From: Gracilaria gracilis
Taxonomy: Eukaryota > Rhodophyta > Florideophyceae > Gracilariales > Gracilariaceae
Assembly (NCBI GenBank): GCA_030374805.1
Contig: JARGSG010000196.1
Coordinates: 1-64,000 of the forward strand
Direction: 5' to 3'
Length of the DNA: 64,000 bases
The position numbers and the translations under genes are program-made. Shown one piece after another: positions 10,713 through 22,335 of the stretch. Each line of letters starts with the position of its first letter. Position 1 is the stretch's first letter. The notes under the pieces were generated by a model. It searched no databases. It worked only from the letters and a program-made list of their open reading frames with translations, and was not told the DNA's origin.

Positions 10713-12582
10713 TCAACCGGCGGCAGCTTGAGTGCCCTCCGTAGGGACCTGTGCCGCGTCAGCGCCCGTATTCGGAACACCCACAAGGGGGATGTCGTCG
10801 TCCACCACCTCGCCATCACCATGGTCTAAGAAGGGATCGGCCCAGTCCGCTGGAGGCCCATAGTCGTCAGGAAACACGAACCCAGTCGGGTGTCCAATCG
10901 GCATAGCCCTAGGGGCCCGCATTATCGCTCTAGCATGAGCCTCGGAGATCATTTGCCGTTCCCACGGATCGTAGTACGCGAAGGTCCCCGAACGGGTGGA
11001 TATTCTCCCCGGTGATCGGTCGTTGCCGCGAGGACCACCTTCTGGCTGCCAGTGCACCGGAATCCGGTCCCAATCGACGGCCTCGATGAAGAGTAGAAGC
11101 AAGTGAACCTCTTCCTGATTGGAATGGGACCCCAAGGGTATAGACAGATCCTGTCGCCGGATAATCCATCGGAGCATCGGAGGGAGGTACCAGAGACGGT
11201 AACGATCGTACGTATCCCACAGGAGATGTACCGCGATGCGGGCACCCCACTCCGCCGCAAAGAGCTTCCAGTACCCAGAGCAGGGATCGTTCAACATTCT
11301 ACAGCCTACATAGTAGAGGCATGGAGGAAGTTCGGCGTAGCACCCTCGCGGGACCTCGACATTCGCCCACCAGCTAGGAAGCGCAGCGTATCGCCCCGGC
11401 AGAAAGTTTTAGCGCAATTGCTCAGCCTCCAAGTGTGGATACGGAATCAAGAACCCTCGACGGGACCGCAAGCTTCGCTCGAGCCGAATACGGCGCTCAA
11501 AGCTCACAAGAAATCATTGGATGATCGCCGAAGGTATCGGTACTCCGCCCGAAGAAGGGGACGACTCCAGAGAAGCAAACCATCGACCACGTTCGGTACC
11601 TCAGCCCTATGAGGATATTCGTTGAACTCCGCTAATGCGTATCCGTAGGATCTCTCGCCTAAAGTTCGGAAATGTGACACGTCAAAGTTGAACCGCAACG
11701 GTACCAAGTGATCCGATCGAACACGGCTAGCTCCTTCATAAGCAGCACGAGCCCATAGTGCCCTAGTGCGACTAAGGGAATCACTGCCCGCACAGAACAG
11801 GTGCAGGGGATCGACCGCCACACGGAGACGCCAGCTTCTAGACCGAACTACTTCGCGATGGAGCCCACCTGGGAGGTAACCGTTCTCAGCATACGAGTCC
11901 ATAAGAGCCTCGTCTGCTACGGCCGTCGGATGGAACCAAGTGCACGGCAATACACCTCGCCATGCTGCCGAGGCCGTCTAAAACGGAGACTTTCCAAGCT
12001 GATCCAGCCCCTGGCATTGACCGTTAACGGCATCGCTTGCTCGGAGTTCCACGCCGCTGCGTCGATATCGGGACCCTGAGGAGGCGCTGCGGGGTCGTAG
12101 CCTTGCGAGGATTTTCCAGGTTGAGCGCCCTGTTGGGAGAAGTAGCCGGGAGGTTGGTAACCAGATGGATGGTACTGCGGCTGTGCGTGAGAACCTCCTT
12201 GAGGGAAGGGCATCGAGTTAAACCCGCCGAAGTATCCAGACGAGCCTGCAATTTGGTAAGGAGACTGCTGATACCCCGAGGGTTGATGAGCTGGCACCAT
12301 AGCTTGGGACGAATAAAACTGAGATGACGCCTGCATAGGAAGTTGTTGAAAGCCTAAGTAGGAAAGGTTCTCGACGGGAGCAGCACTCGACGAAGCCGCC
12401 TGTGAGGCAGTTGAGGAAGCGTTGCCCGGAAGCGGGTTAGTCGCGAAATGATTCATGCCTGCTGTAGGAGAGAAGGTTGGAGATGACAGTTTTTGCCGCG
12501 AAGTCGGAGAAGAGTGATGTCGTGTACCACGCGTTGGTTCAGGAAGCTGTGAAGGTATTGCCGAAGTCTCGGAGGCCGCCAT
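10713..12582 (-). pseudogene. Element A antisense gene (aORF family), function unknown
   Basis: This region codes on the strand opposite to gag-pol, between the chromodomain and the 3' LTR. The N-terminal ~170 residues are low complexity, rich in Gln, Ser, Pro, Gly and Tyr (GYQPPGYFSQQG). A conserved middle and a block WDTYDRYRLWYLPP, IPLG, FAYYDPWERQMISEA follow, then an acidic tail. The conserved blocks match the antisense genes of elements B (41259-43089) and F (about 27260-26406), by eye about 40-50% identical in the best blocks. The start lies near the 3' LTR, so transcription would begin in or beside the LTR in antisense direction. Antisense extra genes at this position are known in plant Tat/Ogre-type Ty3/gypsy elements, but I recognise no homology to those. 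Broken here. Confidence 0.75.
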
Positions 12583-12648
12583 TCTGAGGATCAGTATTTA
12601 CGTACCGGTCGCCGGCGCCTTCCCGCCGACCAAAGCGCGAACCCTTGG

Positions 12649-12663
12649 CTAAGAAGGGGGAGA
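12649..12663 (+). promoter_or_regulatory. Element A polypurine tract
   Basis: CTAAGAAGGGGGAGA directly abuts the 3' LTR start (TGTGAAGC at 12664), as the primer for plus-strand synthesis should. Confidence 0.85.
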
Positions 12664-13660
12664 TGTGAAGCAATAGCAATCCGATGTCGGCACAATGAAG
12701 TTTCTCATAATGGAGCTCTATCCATTGAGCCCTGACGTGTCAGACTATGAATATGGACCCCGTTTTGGGTGAAATTGGAAATATTGTTGGGAGGTACCTT
12801 GTTAGGTGAGTCGGAAACAGAACCCATGAAATAGGTGTACAGTAGGGCCGTGTGGCATATTTGTCCAAATATTTTGCGTCACACCCGCTGGGCGGATACT
12901 TTGGCACCCTGACACTGGGTTGTCCACGTGTAGAGCCCTCATGGGAGTGCGCAGCCCTAGATACAGTAGATAGTATACATGCTCGGGCGATCTCGCCCTG
13001 GAGCCACTAAGTAAAACTCACCTGAGTCGTATCTTCTTCTTGAAGTACGTGGTTTTCATCCAGAAGGCTGGGCCATGGTTGTTACTGCCTACGTAGGTTC
13101 ACGGCTCCTCTAAGGAGAGTAACCACGACTGGTCTCGGTACAATCACCCCTCAGGGTCCCTAAGGAAGTTCTTTACTACCAGTTTCTGGCTTCATTCACT
13201 GATTACACCAGTATCCGGTTGTATTTGTTGTCGTTCACCGAGGTACCGAATCTTTGTTTAGTTAATCGTTTTCCTGGTGCAGGTCTCGCTTCCGGCTCTG
13301 TACAGAGTTATATTTGGACACTCGTGTGTGTGTGTCTCTTTCCGCTATCGGCCCTGTTCCCGCCGTTGGCACGGGGCGTAGCTTCGCTCGTGTGGTTCTC
13401 CGTAGGAGCATTACACCGTCTAACGGCACCGTTCGCTCCACTTCTGGACTTGTTCTCTCTTGATCCGTCGTCGGTTATTCCTCTCTAGGCCCACGCTGTT
13501 CTTTACCTCTGCAGGTTATTCCAGCACCGTCTCCGGTTTACACCCGGCTGCCACGCGGCACGCGCACGGGCAGAGGGCTCTACTTCTGAGTTCGCCCTTT
13601 TGTGGGAGCAGGACTCGGACACCCTGGTGGACACGTACCCTCTTTGGGGTTTGCTCTACA
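12664..13660 (+). repeat. Element A 3' LTR
   Basis: 997 bp, begins TGTGAAGCAA and ends TTGCTCTACA. It aligns along its whole length to 1654-2649 with about 30 differences by eye. Confidence 0.93.
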
Positions 13661-13926
13661 AATATATACAAGGTGCACCGACGCCCATCTCCCATGCGGG
13701 CATGACTTCATCGGCTGCACCCATGACCTACTGTCATGGGCCAGCAATGCTAAGCTATCCTAAACTATAAATTAGAAATTAGAAATTAGAAAATACAGAA
13801 TACTAATTTGCTACAGTGCAGTCAGCAAGGCGCACCAGTAGGCCCACGTGGCATCAACCCAGTGAGGTCTCATGGTACTACATATGCCCGCATGGGAGAT
13901 CGGCGTCGGTGCACCTTGTATATATT
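13661..13926. mobile_element. Foldback/MITE-like element of 266 bp
   Basis: The outer ~48 bp of each side are inverted copies (AATATATACAAGGTGCACCG inward, one mismatch in the first 48). The centre holds an ATTAGAA microsatellite-like stretch at about 13770-13795. No coding capacity. It begins exactly where element A's 3' LTR ends, so A inserted at its edge. Confidence 0.7.
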
Positions 13927-14215
13927 GCATTGCAGCTCGCCTTCCCCCTCGGGTATTGTAAAGTCAGGCACCACTAGGGCAGTAACTATACCATCTTGGT
14001 CACTTGCTACTCTATTACTATTCAGGGTTTACCGCGCGTCGACGTCTATTACCGTACACCTACACGGTCTAGACTGGTTGCCCCGCCGTTTGCCCCTGCG
14101 GGTTTCAGGTGCCCTATTACCATACTGGTTGTGTGTTTTCCCCTTTAGGTTGAGCCCTCTCACGCTCCCTCTACCAGGCGGACCCCACACTTTATCGGTA
14201 TTTGTACGACAGCCT
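13927..14215 (+). repeat. LTR fragment, inverted relative to 1358-1649
   Basis: This stretch is the reverse complement of the LTR-like piece left of element A, with many small differences. No primer site or internal region follows, so it looks like a solo LTR or truncated copy. Confidence 0.6.
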
Positions 14216-16230
14216 GTTCGCGAATTTGCTCACCAGCAACAATCAGCTATTTTTCTTTACTAAGCTGCGCTTCTTTTTCCAGCTGGTTAGCTTCGGCTTT
14301 CTCGTCCACTTCGACTATCAAGTCGCCTCGAAGAGCCTCCTTTTCCCCATATTATTCTACAATACCTGTAGCGGATTCGTTTTTCTTCACCTCCGCACTT
14401 CGGAGAGCTATGAGTCATATAAAACGGTCGTTAAGGGTTTTCGCGGACGGTGTGTGCAAACCTTGAAATACTGGTGGCAGTACAAGCTTCATGAAAGTTG
14501 ATAACACTTTGTGGAACAAAGTTTCCGTTTGTCCCCACGCAGGTACATGCGCGCCGGCATCGCGAACGGCTCGTAGTAGAAAGAGATCAAATATCTCTGC
14601 GAAACGAAATCGGCGAGGTTTGGCAGTGGTGTTTGTTTTTGAATACTTTGTTTGCGTATCGGAGGAACCTAATGGGAAAGGGATAGCTGTGTCCGTTTAT
14701 TCGCTTCTTTCTGCCAATTGACGAAACTGCTTCGAGTGATTAGAGGCCGTGATAATGAGGAAAAGCTCGTGCAGGTCGAAGAAAAAGCTACTCTGTTGCT
14801 CACAAGTTGTACCACCACCATCTTGTAGGAATCGGGATTCCTACGCGATTTCGTACGCATTTTTCGCCCACGAAGGACAAGTAAACATCGTGTCACTTCT
14901 GGCTACCATATTTCTACAATAATTGCTCTAGCGTAAAGTTTTATTTTGTAGCTATTACTCGTGGGGTACTCATCCAATATTTTTGGAGAATAACCAATAT
15001 CCCTTCGCGTTCTTGGAAAAACTTCCTTGGGCGCAAAGAAGCGCATTTTCTCGCATTCTTTTGGAAAGTGCGGGAAAATGCAAAAAGAGACCATTTAATG
15101 CCTCACAGTTAAAAGTGTTATATGTTTAACCACGCGAATTAAAAGAGTGATTTTTTAATACTAACCCTATTGGAACTAAAAGCTTATGTGTCTTAAAATA
15201 GACTTAAGCTTGCAGTAGGATTGGATGGCATCTAAAACTATTGGCTGTCGGAACGCCATGTGTTGAATTTGCTGATGTGTACTGTACTAGACTTAAGAGC
15301 ACATCATGCATATTTTCCGTAACAATAAAAGCCTAACTTTCCTATTTGCTGTCCCAAAACTGCTTAAATCAATTAAAAGAGTTCCCCAAAATCAATTTGC
15401 ATAGGCTTTCATTACAGCTTCTCAGCAGGGCTTTTCAACCACCCACTGCAACGTAAATATGTAATTGCACTGGCCAGTTCTTATGTCTATCGTACTGAAC
15501 ATGAGAACTTTTAGTGCCAATGGGTTATACATCGTGGTGATTATGCACTCGTAGTCGTTGGAGATGCTCAAATACGGGCAGAAAAAGTAACTGACAGATA
15601 TCTTACGTCATTTTGCAAGTCATCTGCAAGTAATCTAGTCATCTTAAAAAAATAGATGACTAAAAGATGACTAAAGTATTATGCTTTAAACCTTCTACCT
15701 CTTAATGGATTTCAAAGCTATTTCTATATTAACAATTTTTTCCTATTTGAAGTGAAAGTAATTGACATAAATTGTGATCACTGACATAAACTCTTAAATG
15801 ATGGCGCATAAAGTTGCGAAAAAAAGCACTTTCTGACGAAAATAGCGATTTTATTATGCCATATATTTTTTCTTTTTTGTTTAATTTTGGCCAACCAACG
15901 TGGATATATGTTTAAATTTCTACTTGATCTTCTAGATTATGCCACAGAAGTGGAGCCAATTTGCTCCTCTGTAGAGTTTATGGCGATTAAAGATCGTAAC
16001 TAAGTTGTCAGTCATCGAGTCATATTGCTGGCATCTGGCGCCATTTTGTCAATAGCAACAAGTCTAAACTGTAAAACTGCATGTTGAAATTACAACATTC
16101 AACACAAAATTTTGACGTGTGTATATTTTCAGTTTTTAAGCTTCAGTAACGCTTGACTTTTCCCAAAAAGGGAGATATCCAATTAAGAAATTCATTTTGC
16201 GGTACATCTGCGGGACAACCTATTTTTTTG
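14216..16230. other. AT-rich spacer, no supported gene
   Basis: Short open stretches occur between 14290 and 14900 on the plus strand, with charged, helix-like peptides (RHRERLVVERDQISLRNEIG), but stops separate them and no family is recognisable. They could be a decayed gene. From 15100 on the sequence is AT-rich and I see nothing else in it. Confidence 0.5.
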
Positions 16231-16655
16231 TGAAGTACACTCACGCAAGTGAGTATCAACAATGCACAAGAAATAGGGATACTATGCGCAGCACCGAAAC
16301 GGGGACAAAGGATCGTGCAGCGACGATAACAACGGGGCACGAGACAGGCGTGCAGCACCGGTGCCGGCGGCAGAACGACCCTATGGGAAACTAGATGATG
16401 AAGAATCGGCTAGGGGGTGCTTGAGGTTTACCACGGTCAGCTCTGCCCAGCGAGAGGTGCTTAAGTGCATTTCCGGGGACAGCAGCCACGTGTCGAAAAA
16501 TATTAAACAATCGACCTACAAAGGGGGTCCCTGAGGGCTGGCACGACAAAGTGCATGAGCCCTGCACGTGGACATCCTCAAGGGGACCTTGTGCACACTA
16601 AACTACTACTATGCTACTATGCATACCCAATATGGGCTGATTTTATTGCACTACA
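16231..16655 (-). repeat. Element E 3' LTR
   Basis: About 425 bp, begins TGTAGTGCAATAAAATCAGC on the minus strand and ends near TGTACTTCA. It matches 22336-22759. Confidence 0.88.
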
Positions 16656-16671
16656 GACTCCCCTTCTTAGG
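16656..16671 (-). promoter_or_regulatory. Element E polypurine tract
   Basis: On the minus strand CCTAAGAAGGGGAGTC abuts the 3' LTR. It is nearly the same word as the tract of element A. Confidence 0.75.
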
Positions 16672-19600
16672 CCTGGCCTCGTCCCGAGGCTGGCAAAACA
16701 TTCGCATGCGGGGTAAGGGATAAACGCAAGGGCGAACACATCGTACCACAACCTTTGAATCCGCCAAGATCCCATGTAGGTAACCATCACGCGCAAACGA
16801 GTGCTACAGAGTATCCATGCATGGGCCGTGGCCTACGCGTTAGACCAGCTGACGCGGCGGAGGACAATTGATTGTATCTCGAAATTCCAAGCGAACGGCT
16901 AGCGATTGCCGTAGCGACGAGGCGAATCGCAAGCGGACGGAGTCCCGTGAGGGTTTGCACGACCAGTCGACAGTTGCTAAGCGGACACGGCGCTGAGCCG
17001 ATTTCGGAACGTTCGCGATCCCTAAACGGCACGAATAGCTGATACGCCACGGCGAGTGTGACAGCGAAGGAGTCCCATAGGTGCCACAGTATGGCACGGG
17101 CGAGGTGTCCTGTTCGGGACAGTTCGGTGTGCATACGCCGTATCACGTGCGGCGTCGGTATACCAGCAGGACGGATGCGAGGTAGGGGCACGACAATTCC
17201 TGGTTAGGTCCACAGTACTGTCGGCTTTCGAACTCGTCGCAGTGCCAGGAAGGGTCTCAATAGCACCCCTGCGGAGCCATCCTAGTGGTTGGAGGAGCTG
17301 CCCAATGGGTTTGTTTCACGGCGCGCGACTAGGACTCGACAGGGCGTCAGATTACATAATATGTTCTGCCTCTTTGGTGCTGACCTAAGACTAGAAAGTC
17401 CGCCCGCAGGCCGCGACCGAACTGGCCCTGTACTTTAGTCGTAGAGTTCCCAGGAGGGGCGAAGATCGAACATCTGAAACACGGTGGGCTTGGTGCCGTT
17501 ACTAAGTTCATTCCAATTCCTGAGGGTTGCGCCAATCTCCAACAGTAGCAAGAATTCCGGCGCGTTCTGATGGGCAGCTCAATACAGACGTGATCGGTAC
17601 CTTTTCGCGGAGATGGCATAGGAGCGCAGCGATGCACCGTACGTATTCCCAGAATGCGTGACAAGCGAGTGTCCTAATTCCTGAGGCTCTGGTGCCTTAC
17701 TTTTGCGGTGCACGCAGTCCCTAGGGGTGGCAAATATGTAGCTTCTGAGCCCCAGCATGGGTTCCTTTTACTCTCTTCCTCTCCGTTTGCTGGAGCCCTG
17801 GCCCACACGGGTTCAGGTTGGTTTCATTGTAATTCCCCGGCGAAGGGTCTTGTCCGCGGCTCTTACACGGTAGATCCCTTGGGAGTACCCAAAGTCTCCT
17901 GTCCTTAGGATCAGACACAACCTCTGGGACAAAGTCGAGCTCAGAACAAAGCGACGACAGGTGCTCGGTAATGTGGTGGTTCTGGTTCACCCTTCGCGGG
18001 AAATAGAGACGCAATGTCCGTATGTGCGACACGCGCGAACAGCCACTTCTATCCCGTTTGGAAGCCACCAGCTGGATTGCCAGCGCTTTCGAGGATGCGC
18101 AGAATCCAATTCCCAGAGTGGATGTCAATCCCTAAGGCGTTGCGAACTCACCCTCGTAAATATGTTACTCCCGTCGGGTATCTTGACGTAGGCACGGTTC
18201 CTATTCCTTCAAGGGTATGTCGCACGTGCACGGGGTCCCTGATGGAAGTGCTGAGGGCAGTAACGAACGTCTCGGTGAGGGCCAGGATTCTTTAGTAGGC
18301 TGTGGTCCCAGTGGGTTGCGGGAGTCGGCTTAATGGGCGTGTAAGCTGTTATAGAGTCCATAAAGGACTTCTGCTTCCCTTCATGTTCCTGCGGGACACG
18401 CAGTAGCGGCGAAATCATCTCCTTCAAGGGGCAGAACACGCATGTCGACATTGATCTTCACGTGCGCAGCGTGCGGCACTGCGCGAATGCGGCGCAAAAC
18501 GCCCTGGTCAAGTCTCCTTCCCTTGTTGGAGTGCGCTAGGGCTCCAAGTGCCGAGATGTCCCGATGGGGAGCACAGTGACCCTTGTTGGATGGCTGCAGT
18601 GTGCACGCGGCGGTGCGCACGTACGCACGGCGCGTGCCAGCAAGGCCGCGTGGTGCATAGTACGCCATGGGGACCAATGCAAATTTCCTCTGTGCGCAAA
18701 AAGGCCAGAATGCGCCAAAAATCCCGAAGGGTTACTTGCAAGGAGAATCAAAAAATCTTGACCGGAAATTACCCTTCCGTGCAGGGTCAATAAGGGCGAT
18801 TCTTTTTTTCGCGCGTATCTCCAAAACGCGGGCGTTTCAGAGGCTCGCAGTGCCCGTTTTGAGGTGCGCGGCACATCAAAATACTTAGAATTTTTTGACC
18901 GTGCCGAACCGCTTCCCTACGGGCAATACTGTAGACCGAATCGGCTAACCACGCGCGTGGCCCACGTGGCGTTTTGCACCCCTGCAGCGGCGCATACTGT
19001 TGCCCGACTGTGCCTGGCGGGCGCGTGTCCCACGTGGGTGATTTCGGCGTGCAACGGGGCACGCCAGCGATGTACAGCTTCCCGTCGGGTGAGTACAGTC
19101 TTCAAGAGGCCTGCGCTCCGCGTAGCGGGTGTTCCAAGTCGTCCCAAGTCGTCCCAAAGGAGTCCAAACGGCTTCTAAAGTAGCAGGATTTGTTCCCGAG
19201 TTTAATGCGGGACCCAAGGGGGCTTTGAACTGGCGCTATCCCGTCGGGAAAAGTTTTGGCCGCCATGGCTGGGGGGAGACTATGCCAAATTTTTTCTTGC
19301 CCTAACGAAGAAATCGGACCTAACTCCTTGGAGAAAGTTAGCAGAAGGTGCGCGAGCGTACGCGGCCACGTTGCGAGCGTAACCGAACAACGACGTCCTA
19401 GAGAATACAGATCAGTGGCCCCCAAGAGTCCTGTCAGTGTGGGTGATTGTCGCATCGGCTGTTGCCTGTCTGAAACCCATGAGAGACAGTAGTGTCCGAC
19501 GGCTCGTATTTGTATGACCACTTTCTTGAGTGGCCGCCTTCCTTCTCGAGGAATTCAATGGGCTAATCTGCATCTTGAACAAATGCCCCAGAGGGTTCAG

Positions 19601-21289
19601 CTGGCGTTCCTGGATCCAATAATTTTTGGAAAGAACCCCGTGACGGGCGAAGAGGAGAATAGCTCACACAACCAACGTGCATCCCATTAGGGTCCAAGGC
19701 CATTAAAGCCAAAGGAAATCTTCAGACCAAACTTCAGCAGGTTGAAATACATAACCCATGACTGGGAATAATTGAACCTTGCAGCATACTCATGAGAATG
19801 GATCCCATAGAGGGTTATTCATGTATCCCAAAAACAAGGACCGTTTAGGCGAAACGGACCCAATAAGGGAATCACATGTTCGCATGGAGAAGAGCCGTCC
19901 AATCGTTTAGAGAACTGATACAGAGGCCCGACTACCTAAAAGTGGCCATTACAATACCAATGACGGTACAAGTCCGATAGATAATATATGCAACATCCCA
20001 AGAGGGCAAAGACTTCCGAGTCTGGTTTGCACAATAACCCGAAGGGCAGTGATCGTGATATAAACTATCTGTCCTCTCCCCTTCTTAGACGAGTGCACTG
20101 CACGAACCGGAAGGGTGTTACAGAGAACAGAAAGGGTTATCAAATTATCCATATCGACGACCAAATATGGATATAAAACCCAGAAGACGGGCTCGAACGA
20201 AAACGAGCGGAGGTAATCAAACGAAAATTGATGCAGAAGGGCAGACCCGAAAAGGTAGAATCCACACGCGATTCATCCTCAACGGTAATGAATAATACCG
20301 TAGGGATGCGAAGAAGCCCATTGGGGTCCAAAACTGCCAGTGGATTGTCCTTTGACGGGTAAGTGATGACATGGTGAAAAACCATTTTGGTTCTGTAGGT
20401 GCCTCGAAAACTGTTCTCTCCAGAATGGCTCATTGCGAAAAGCTGTCATCCAAGCCCATGTGGCGTTTGCTGAAAAACAAAAATCCCACAACAGCTATGT
20501 GGCTCGACCAATATCCTGGGAACAGGTTTCCCAGTGAGAGATAAACCAAAATATCCAATGAATGGTCAACCACGGAGCGGGAACCAATTTGGAAACCCGT
20601 GAGGTATCCAAAGCGTTTCCAATGGGTGAGGATAAATCTTCATAGTGTCGAGGAAGTCCGTGCTTTGCATTCACTTTCTTGACTTTTCCCACAAGAGTGA
20701 ATTTGAGAACTTCACTTCAGAAAAGAAGGAGTTTCCTATTCATTTACGTGAACAAGACCCAATTAGGAGCACAGCTTCCAGTATAAAATGACCCACCCGA
20801 TGGGGGCTTTCTCAGTAAATGTGGCCAGGAAGCCAATCTCTACCGGATACTGTATTCGTGACAAAACACAAAACGGGACGACCAGGATGGCTTTAGGAAT
20901 CAGTAGACAAACACCCAGTTGGGAAAGAGTGTTCCAGAAAGAAACGAGAGGAACTCGTTGGCAAGTCGCATTCGCACCCAATCTGAGAAAAGATACAAGA
21001 AGAAAACCTCCCGTGTCAGGGTTACTTCCTCCCAAGCGAAGGGAGCGAGAGGCACGGGCGTCCTGACAGGGAGGTGTTCGAAACCCAAAAAGGGGTTTCG
21101 GGAGAAAGGGAAAGGGGATAGAGCAAAGTTAGATGAATCAGTATCTCCCGTGAAGAAAACAAGTTAGAACAAATGAGATAACAAGAACAAAAGATCTTGG
21201 ACCCCAATGGGGTAGAATCCAAGTAGTGAATATGTCCACTTCAGAGGAGAAGGTGTTAAAACGCTAGGTCTCGGCATCCGCGTCCGGAC

Positions 21290-22135
21290 TCAAAGCGCCC
21301 GACTTGGGAAGGTTAGTACCTCTACGGTTAACCTCTCTCCTGTGTGGTTTGGAGCGTTCATTTCTCCCCGTGTACCGCGTCTCTTTGTAAGGACGCGGCC
21401 GGTACTTCTGTTTCCCGACAGGGATGAACGTCCAAATTTGGTCTGTCTTAAGAGGGGTCCCACTTGGGCCGTGAATCGACTGCAGCACCCGAAGAGATAA
21501 AGGACGTTTGACAAATCAGCATAACCAAGGAACTTTGAAACGAGTAACTTGTCCACTTTTGAAACAAGCCGAAAACGACAATTTGCCACAGTGTGCACAC
21601 TGGTGGCAATTGCGCCTTCTAAAACTCCAGAAATGGCCATCTTTGAAGCGACCCAATGAACTAAAATGTCCATCAAGGCTTCCACTTCCGCATGAACCCA
21701 TTGGGGAATTCGACGTTTGACCTCATAGGCGACCATCGACTCCACTAATGGTTTCAGAGCTACGAATAACCCACCAGGGAGGAGCGGTGACTCCTCTCCA
21801 GTAGACACAGGCGGGGCGCTGCCCAAATTGTTGAGCGGTGCTTCCCTTTGGGGCTGCGGAGGTGTTTCTATGAAGGCCTGCTGACGCATGACCTCCAGAC
21901 GATTCCAGAACTCGGTGGGTGTAGACTGACGGAGACGTTTCTCCAGCTTATCCACGGGGGATACGATCTCCCTATGGGTACTCCGAGTACTGTGGGCCCG
22001 TGAGTGGGTATAGAGCGCGATTTTGACCGCACCGTAATTCCGAGGGGTCACAGCCTTGTTGGCATGCTCACGAGAGAATCCTGGAGGGGTGGTTTTGATG
22101 GTAAGGCGAAAAGCTTTTTGTCCGGCTTGCGGCAA
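21290..22135 (-). CDS. Open frame in element E, gag position, unrecognised
   Basis: 281 codons starting about 185 bp after the primer site on the minus strand, the place where gag lies in complete relatives. The product is basic, with segments such as PTEFWNRLEVMRQQAFIE and a Pro-rich linker. It has no CCHC knuckle, no protease motif and no visible similarity to the Gag of A or B. It may be a reduced Gag or a chance frame in a non-coding element. Confidence 0.3.
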   Translation of the reverse strand: MPQAGQKAFRLTIKTTPPGFSREHANKAVTPRNYGAVKIALYTHSRAHSTRSTHREIVSPVDKLEKRLRQSTPTEFWNRLEVMRQQAFIETPPQPQREAPLNNLGSAPPVSTGEESPLLPGGLFVALKPLVESMVAYEVKRRIPQWVHAEVEALMDILVHWVASKMAISGVLEGAIATSVHTVANCRFRLVSKVDKLLVSKFLGYADLSNVLYLFGCCSRFTAQVGPLLRQTKFGRSSLSGNRSTGRVLTKRRGTRGEMNAPNHTGERLTVEVLTFPSRAL

Positions 22136-22318
22136 AGAAATCCTAATGGGCCAGTTCGAAACAACCAGTGAATAGAAAAGGCGGTAGCTGTAACCGTGCA
22201 GCGTTCCCAGGCGGGTTTGTAAGTCCGGAGAGGGTTCGAGGTGGTTCCGAAAAGCGAAACCAATCCCAAAGAGGGGTCGAAACGGAAATAAACCAAGAAT
22301 GACCCACTGGGGTTATTT

Positions 22319-22332
22319 TAAGTCGGGAGACC
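22319..22332 (-). promoter_or_regulatory. Element E primer-binding site
   Basis: TGGTCTCCCGACTT on the minus strand, identical over 14 nt to element A's primer site. Confidence 0.8.
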
Positions 22333-22335
22333 AAT

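Larger units (their letters stand above)
1654..13660 (+). mobile_element. Element A: Ty3/gypsy chromovirus-like LTR retrotransposon (broken)
   Basis: Parts in order: 5' LTR 1654-2649, primer site 2653-2666, gag from about 2792, CCHC knuckle 4592-4633, protease around 5170, reverse transcriptase about 6100-6850, RNase H about 7090-7450, integrase about 7800-8620, chromodomain about 10085-10235, an antisense gene about 12582-10713, polypurine tract 12649-12663, 3' LTR 12664-13660. A 4-bp duplication AATA flanks it (1650-1653 and 13661-13664). The LTRs differ at roughly 30 positions by eye (about 3%), suggesting moderate age. The coding part carries on the order of ten breaks. The order protease-RT-RNase H-integrase-chromodomain identifies Ty3/gypsy, chromovirus type. 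Confidence 0.93.

Noticed and set aside
16787-17191. Open frame near the 3' LTR of element E as a member of the antisense family
   Set aside because: It lies on the same strand as the element and has none of the conserved blocks (SWDWRRR, SYCDRL, YFDPWE).
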